A stretch of DNA of 64,000 bases, from the NCBI GenBank assembly GCA_029204225.1, contig CM055097.1:25823039-25887038 (forward strand). Direction: 5' to 3'. This DNA comes from Diphasiastrum complanatum (Eukaryota; Streptophyta; Lycopodiopsida; Lycopodiales; Lycopodiaceae). Positions 59,025 to 64,000 of the stretch are shown here, piece by piece (position 1 is the first letter of the stretch; each line of letters opens with the position of its first letter). The position numbers and the translations under genes are program-made. Under the pieces are notes generated by a model, which saw only the letters and a program-made list of their open reading frames with translations, had not been told where the DNA came from and did no database searches.

Positions 59025-59124
59025 ATTTCGGTTGCCTTGGTATTGTACCTACAAACTAGAGAGATCTTTATGGAGATTTCGGTTGCCTTGGTATTGTACC
59101 TACAAACTAGAGAGATCTTTATGC
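59025..59124. repeat. Tandem duplication, 51-bp unit
   Basis: Two copies begin GATTTCGGTTGCCTTGGTAT at 59025 and 59076 and are essentially identical, so very recent. Confidence 0.92.
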
Positions 59125-59399
59125 CAACCGTTGGGAAGTCATTCAAACTATGTGATACCATCCTAAGAACCTCATACCGCAATATTTAAAGGTCACCTTA
59201 GGTTGACTATGCTTTAGATACCATCCTAGTGAGTTGTGATTGTATTCCAAGAGAAACATAAATTTGGAGTATATATACGGGAAGATACTCTACGACAACA
59301 GATGCTATCATTAGTTGTCTCAAGAAAATGACTTATAAACAAAAAATGAGAACATGTCATCAATTTTAGTAGTCTCTCTTGTCATCAAAAAGCAAACTC

Positions 59400-59960
59400 T
59401 AGAAAAAGCTTTGGCATATTAAATCCTACCCTTTTTGGCTATGAGAACACTATGGAGCTTCTCAATGGATGGAAGGCCTTCTTACATGGCAAAAATTTGA
59501 ACAAGATTGGAGTACTCATCTCCAAATCCATTTGGAATGACTTGGACAAGCTTACTTTCCTTGATTTTATCACCTATGTAATCTCGCTCCATGTTGAGTG
59601 ATTTCACTCCAAGAACATATTCTTGAGCGCTCTCACCACTTGTTCTCATGCTTTGTAGGACTTGATTCCTCAACAAAAGTGTTTTTGAGGTTTTATTTTA
59701 CTCATAAATGGCCTCTGATAAGTCAAGTGCCTCCTTGCATAAGGTAGAAGAAGCCATTTCCTTTATAATTGCATTGGTTACATTCATCTTGATGCAATGT
59801 AAAGCAAGATTTGACTTCTTCTTGAACATTTGCAACTCTTGTCCACCTAGAGGCTCATCTACCTCATCAAAGCCAAAATCATGTAGGTCTTGGAGTATTG
59901 GGAATGACTCTATTCTCACCTTCCATGTAGAATAGTTAGATTGGTTGGAAAATAAGCTTC
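59400..59960 (-). pseudogene. Copia gag remnant
   Basis: On minus from about 59945: YSTWKVRIESFPILQDL, then ALHCIKMNVTNAIIKEMASS, then LRNQVLQSMRTSGESAQEYV and LVQVIPNGFGDEYSNLV. This is the copia gag (UBN2-like) pattern. One stop separates the two frames. The LTR region to its right lies directly upstream on minus. Confidence 0.75.
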
Positions 59961-59989
59961 ATATGAGTTGAATAACTATTCGACAATGA

Positions 59990-60324
59990 TAGTTCTATTT
60001 TCGGAAGAACAATAGTTAATGTAATAACAAAACTATTTCCATACTATAATAAACACAACTTATTATCATTCACAAGTGCGAAAAATGAATGATAGAGAAA
60101 GATTGTTTCATTGCAAATTATCAGAACCTAGATTGAAACAACTTGAATAACATAAAACAACAAGTCATGTGTCGAATTGTTGAATGCAACATGTATTGCT
60201 GAATGATGAAAAATACTACTATTTACTTTGATTGCACTATGATAATAGTATGTCTAATTCTACTATAAATTTCGCTCATGCACAAATCGTAATCTCGATA
60301 GCTTATTAACGATCAGTCTACTTA

Positions 60325-60412
<88 letters not shown>

Positions 60413-60816
60413 AGAAGAAGAAGAAGAAGAAGAAGATTGCCTACCCTTGAAACTTGAACTGAATTTGATGAATTCAACTTGTGAATAACTTCACTACAAA
60501 ATGAACTAATCTAATGATCTATTTATAGTTGTTGATGGCACAAACCTAACGGAATGTACCGTCAACCACCTGGAAGGTGCCACATGGAGATAAGGGATTG
60601 GACCCAAAATATGTAATGAAGAAGACTCCACAACTAAATCTAATGAAGTCTTTATTTGGTAACCCTCGAATAATCGTTTTAGGTATGTTCGACATTGTGT
60701 CTACAATACATGTATTTTTCAGACTGTCTTGAATATTTCGACACTGTCTCAACAATGCGAGTAAAACTACAGAGTAGTTCCACATTACGAAATGATTGAA
60801 TAAATGAAATCCAACA
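59990..60816 (-). repeat. Copia LTR with expanded GA/GAA microsatellite
   Basis: On minus it starts TGTTGGATTTCATTTATTC at 60816, directly after a polypurine tract AAGGAGGAG (60817-60825), and has a CTATAAATAG TATA box at about 60519-60528. The lower limit is not fixed. As it sits between one element's pol end and another's gag it may be shared by both. Confidence 0.6.
60329..60436. repeat. (GA)n-(GAA)n microsatellite inside the LTR
   Basis: About 82 bp of GA followed by about eight GAA units, in the part of the LTR just downstream (on minus) of the TATA box. Confidence 0.95.
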
Positions 60817-60829
60817 CTCCTCCTTAATG

Positions 60830-61310
60830 TGAACTCATAAAAATTGAGGTATTAAATTGAGCATACTGCTAAATTCTAGAATGATTGTTTGTCAAATGAT
60901 AATGCTTTAGTAAATATATCCATTGTCATGAAATCTGTCCTACAAAAGATTGAAATGATCTCCCTTTCGAGTACTTTGTCTCTCATGAAATGACACTTTA
61001 CTTCAATGTGCTTGTTTCGAGAATGATACCTAGGATTAACAAATAAAGCAATTGTAATCTAATTGTCTCAAAATATGGAAGATTCTTGTAACTGACTAAA
61101 ATTGATGTCCAACAATAGACGTCTTAATCAGATAGCTTCTTTTGCAGCATGTATAGCGACAATGTATTCGGCCTCTGTCAAAGATAATGAAGCTGAATTA
61201 TGCTTCTTGCTATTCCAAGAGACAAGACCTTTGTTGAATACAAAGACATATCCTAATGTCGACTTTTTACTGTCAACATCTCCAGCCCAATCTGCATTTG
61301 TAAAATCTTG
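60830..61310 (-). pseudogene. Copia RNase H remnant
   Basis: On minus: FTNADWAGDVDSKKSTLGYV, SWNSKKHN, LSLTEAEYIVAIHAAKEA, then KHIEVKCHFMRDKVLE and DIFTKALS, the usual copia RNase H order. Isolated stops. Confidence 0.85.
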
Positions 61311-61319
61311 AAGAACATT

Positions 61320-61745
61320 AACATGGAAATTTGAATCAATCCATGAGTAAGAAAGTACAACAATGATGCTAATCCAGCTCCATATGACTCCATATAACTA
61401 GTATGTGGCATTAGTCCTTCTTCAAGATTCACTTGACACAAGAAAATGACCATAGATTCACCAAAAATTGACAATCTCCAAGCATTGGCACCACATAATT
61501 CAAACCTTGAGAATTAGGCATGAAGGAATGATATAATGAACCTCCAATAGCTTCATTTCCATCAACAAAACCAGCCAAAAATGCTAGTACAACTCCAAAA
61601 TCAAAATGATGCAAAACAATGTAACTAGTTTTACCTTATCTTGACAATTTGCACACATTCACTTGAAATTGCTCAAACATGAGATAGAACAAGTAAAGTA
61701 AACTTGAACAACACTTCCTTGTTGTTCCTTTGACCTTACTCGAGT
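61320..61745 (-). pseudogene. Unknown ORF segment of a copia derivative, copy 3
   Basis: On minus: HHFDFGVVLAFLAGFVDGNE with AIGGSLYHSF, then SIFGESMVIFLCQVNLEEGL and SYMESYGAGLASLLYFLTHG, followed directly by RNase H sequence. Same consensus as copies 1 and 2 with independent frame breaks. Confidence 0.6.
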
Positions 61746-61746
61746 C

Positions 61747-62204
61747 TTAAAACACCTGCAAAAAAAGATCCAAGACATTTGTGCCACTTGACTCTCCTTT
61801 GAAACTCTTGACTAGCTCCAAATTGTCACTTTCTCTTTTGTGTTGTTGAAGCCCTTTGAGATCAACCTCTTGATCTTCCACTTGACCATCAAAGTCATTG
61901 AATAAGACCTTTTTTTCAGATTCATTAGTTGCATGAAAACTAACATCCACTGTCATAGCATCATCTACACAAGAAGATTCACCAAAATATGTGAGAAAAG
62001 TAAAATGAGTCACTTCCACTTGCTTACCCTTCTCATCATATGTGAGCCTTGAAGGTTGTTGCCTGTGCCTTGATGTCCTCCTTGGTTTTTGACTTGATGA
62101 TGGCCCTTCATTATCAACATCCAAAGTACCATCATCCATGTCATCAACATCAAGCAGATCATAGTGATCAGGAAGATATGGCTGCTCCGGGACTGTCTTC
62201 TTCT
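61747..62204 (-). pseudogene. Copia post-integrase linker, copy 3
   Basis: The minus frame has VPEQPYLPDHYDLLDVDD, then SSSQKPRRTSRHRQQPSRLT, then NDFDGQVEDQEVDLKGLQ, nearly the same as the copy at 14.8-15.2 kb. The RT start block (EEWTQAMD-type) is missing here. Confidence 0.75.
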
Positions 62205-62216
62205 AAAATTTGACAT

Positions 62217-62947
62217 GATTATTTCAAGGGAAAAGCCTAAGAAGACGTAGACAATTATGTATCTCAATTTGAATAGATTGATGTGAGTAAGATAGAAAGT
62301 CTAGATGCTGATAAATTGAGGATATTTTTTGGACTTTTTAAAAAAGAAGCCAAAACATGGTTCAGCCAAATTGAACCTGATTTGATAACAACTTGGGGAG
62401 ATTTAAAAACCCAATTTTTGAAGCAGTTTAGAAAAATTGGCTATTAAACTCGAATTTTGGCCGAGTTGAATTCAGTAAGACAGAAAGAGAAAGAATCTTT
62501 GAGAAAGTATACTCGAAGAGTGAAGAAATTAATTGGTCAATTGACTATAGTATACTCAATAGCTATGAAAATTGAATGGTTCTTGAGGGGATCACCCAAA
62601 AGAATAGATCGATACTGCAGACAAGGTCACATTGATAGTTTGGAACATGTCATAGCTACTCAGAGGATTACGAGACTTCTCGAATATCAAGAAGTCGAAG
62701 GTCAAAGAAGGAACTTGTTAAAAAGAAAAGACATATATATTCTTTAGATGACCAAGAATCAGTTTCTAAATCAGAAACAAGTTCATCCTCAAGTTCCAGA
62801 TCAGACTCAGACAATTCAAGTGAAGATGAATTTCCAAGAAAAACTTTGAAATGCCATACTCATGTTAAAAAGATTGAAAAAGAATTCAAACCACAACATC
62901 ACCACTTGAAGAAATCTTTGGAATATTTCTCTCATAAAAAATGACAT
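62217..62947 (+). mobile_element. Insertion of Ty3/gypsy gag fragment into the copia element
   Basis: TGACAT occurs at 62211-62216 and 62942-62947. Removing the insert plus one copy rejoins the copia frame from NV to KF across the site. The insert (about 725 bp) carries gypsy gag on + and ends in AAAAAA. It has no LTRs. Confidence 0.65.
62300..62900 (+). pseudogene. Ty3/gypsy gag (retrotransposon gag domain) fragment
   Basis: On +: KKEAKTWFSQIEPDLITTWG, LKTQFLKQFRKIG, a stop at about 62446, then AELNSVRQKEKESLRKYTRR and WFLRGSPKRID. This is the core of the retrotransposon gag domain. A Ser/Asp-rich linker follows 62750. The capsid end and zinc knuckle are not seen. Confidence 0.75.
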
Positions 62948-63070
62948 TTCTTCCAATGACCACTTTATTAGTAGAAGGAATGTAAACCTTGTAAGCTTTT
63001 CTCACCTCACTATATCCAACAAATATGTCTTTCCTTGAAGATTGATCCTCCTTTTTCCTATCATCAAGAG

Positions 63071-63782
63071 TTATGTTGACATAGCAAGTACATCCAAAAG
63101 TTTTAAGAACTTGACACTCGACCTTCTACCAAACAATACCTCAAAAGGGATTTTTCCATTCAATATAGCACTCGGCCACCTATGGCATAGAAATTTAGCA
63201 CACAATAAGGCTTGATCCCAAAATGGTTTTGGAAGATTAGCACCTAACCTCATGGCTTTTGCACCTTCAAACAAGGTTCTATTCTTCCTCTCGGCCACTC
63301 CATTTTGTTGTGGTGTCCTTGGGCTTGTGTACTCCCTCTTGATCCCATGCTCATCACAAAAAAGCTTTAAACCTGGTAGAAATATACTCACCACCATTGT
63401 CCTCAAGCACTTGATTTTGGTAGAGAATTGGACCTCCCTTGCAATCTTGAACTTGACAAAGACATCATACACTTCATCCTTGCTCTTTAGTAGATATATC
63501 CAACAAAATATACTAAAATTATCAATAAAGGTTACATACATCTTAGCACCACAATTTCTAATTGTAGTAACTCCACAAATGCACAACTTGAAAAGGCATC
63601 GTAGATCTAGATGTAGATTTCTTATAAGATAACTTATGTGACTTTGACAAAGCAAATTGCTCACAAACATTATTGATGCTAGTTAAGGAACTTGGAAGAC
63701 CAATCATAACTTGCTTTCTTGCCATTACCTCCAATGACTTCCAGTTGAGATGCCCCATCCTCTTGTGCCAAACCTCTTGCAT
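63071..63782 (-). pseudogene. Copia pre-integrase domain and integrase
   Basis: On minus: VWHKRMGHLNWKSLEVMARK (63770-63710, pre-integrase zinc-binding region), then YVTFIDNFSIFCWIYLLKSK, EHGIKREYTSPRTPQQNGVA with ERKNRTL (catalytic Glu) and a tail to 63071. The post-integrase block continues to about 62948 with DIFVGYSEVRKAYKVYIPS. A frame break near 63550 and other changes make it inactive. Confidence 0.88.
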
Positions 63783-64000
63783 TTACATTTTCTCTTTTGC
63801 CACACATCCAACTTGGTTAGTGATAACACAAGCATCAAGTTTGAATAATTTATCTTGCCTTTTGCCTCTTGCAATCACAATATCTTTTTTCTTGATCAAA
63901 CATGTATCACCCTTGCTTTTAGCATTTGACTAACACTACGTAAGTTCACTTTCTATCACTCTGTTCGGATTGAAACATATCAAATGGTCAAGCCTCAACT

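Larger units (their letters stand above)
60817..64000 (-). mobile_element. Copia element, copy 3 of the derivative family, entering from the right edge
   Basis: On minus: pre-integrase domain, integrase, post-integrase linker (interrupted by a nested insert at 62217-62947), the unknown ORF segment, RNase H and a polypurine tract, then the LTR at 60816. Gag and the 5' LTR lie beyond the window. As in copy 2, the RT palm region is absent and replaced by the unknown segment. Confidence 0.78.

Noticed and set aside
1..64000. CRISPR arrays, bacterial operons, rRNA or tRNA genes
   Set aside because: The sequence is plainly plant nuclear DNA; no regularly spaced identical repeats or recognisable tRNA/rRNA were seen by eye. 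A tRNA scan was not run.

Overview
This window looks like nuclear DNA of a flowering plant with a large, repeat-rich genome. It is AT-rich, carries one split gene with GT-AG introns up to 7.6 kb, and is otherwise filled with degraded Ty1/copia and Ty3/gypsy retrotransposons, microsatellites and tandem duplications. Nothing in the sequence fixes the species.

The only clear host gene is on the + strand, from 16675 to 54486. It has 14 coding exons that splice in frame with consistent phases into a 742-residue protein of the LMBR1-like membrane family (LMBRD2 / plant LIMR type). The coding sequence is 2,229 bp inside a 37.8 kb span. Introns make up 94% of the gene and hold most of the mobile DNA here.

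Left flank (1-16.4 kb): a decayed Ty3/gypsy element on + (protease, internal deletion, integrase, a long extra ORF, then an LTR-like end) fills 1 to about 6.7 kb. From 6.7 to 15.6 kb lies a patchwork of Ty1/copia pieces: minus-strand RT/RNase H, a gag zinc-knuckle fragment, two members of one copia family facing each other, and deletion derivatives of a copia family with LTRs starting TGTGA(A/G)A. Those derivatives carry an unidentified coding segment where reverse transcriptase should be.

Inside the gene: intron 2 holds an antisense copia pol; intron 4 an antisense non-autonomous LTR element; intron 6 an antisense gypsy RT/RNase H; intron 7 a complete 2.17 kb non-autonomous LTR element with target-site duplication, two terminal LTRs, PBS and PPT, plus a copia gag remnant; intron 8 an unidentified antisense ORF pair; intron 9 an LTR with PBS and a 0.9 kb retroposon with 11-bp target duplications, a TTTC tail and an ORF. 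Introns 6/7, 7 and 9 also show local tandem duplications.

Right flank (54.5-64 kb): the gene's 3' side, microsatellites, an unidentified GC-richer ORF on the minus strand, copia gag, and a copia element (minus strand, running off the window) that is itself interrupted by a fragment of gypsy gag between 6-bp duplications.

The best candidates for something undescribed are the unknown ORF segment shared by three copia derivatives (7.4, 14.5 and 61.5 kb), the small ORF-bearing retroposon at 45.5-46.4 kb, and the mosaic non-autonomous LTR element at 35.9-38.1 kb.
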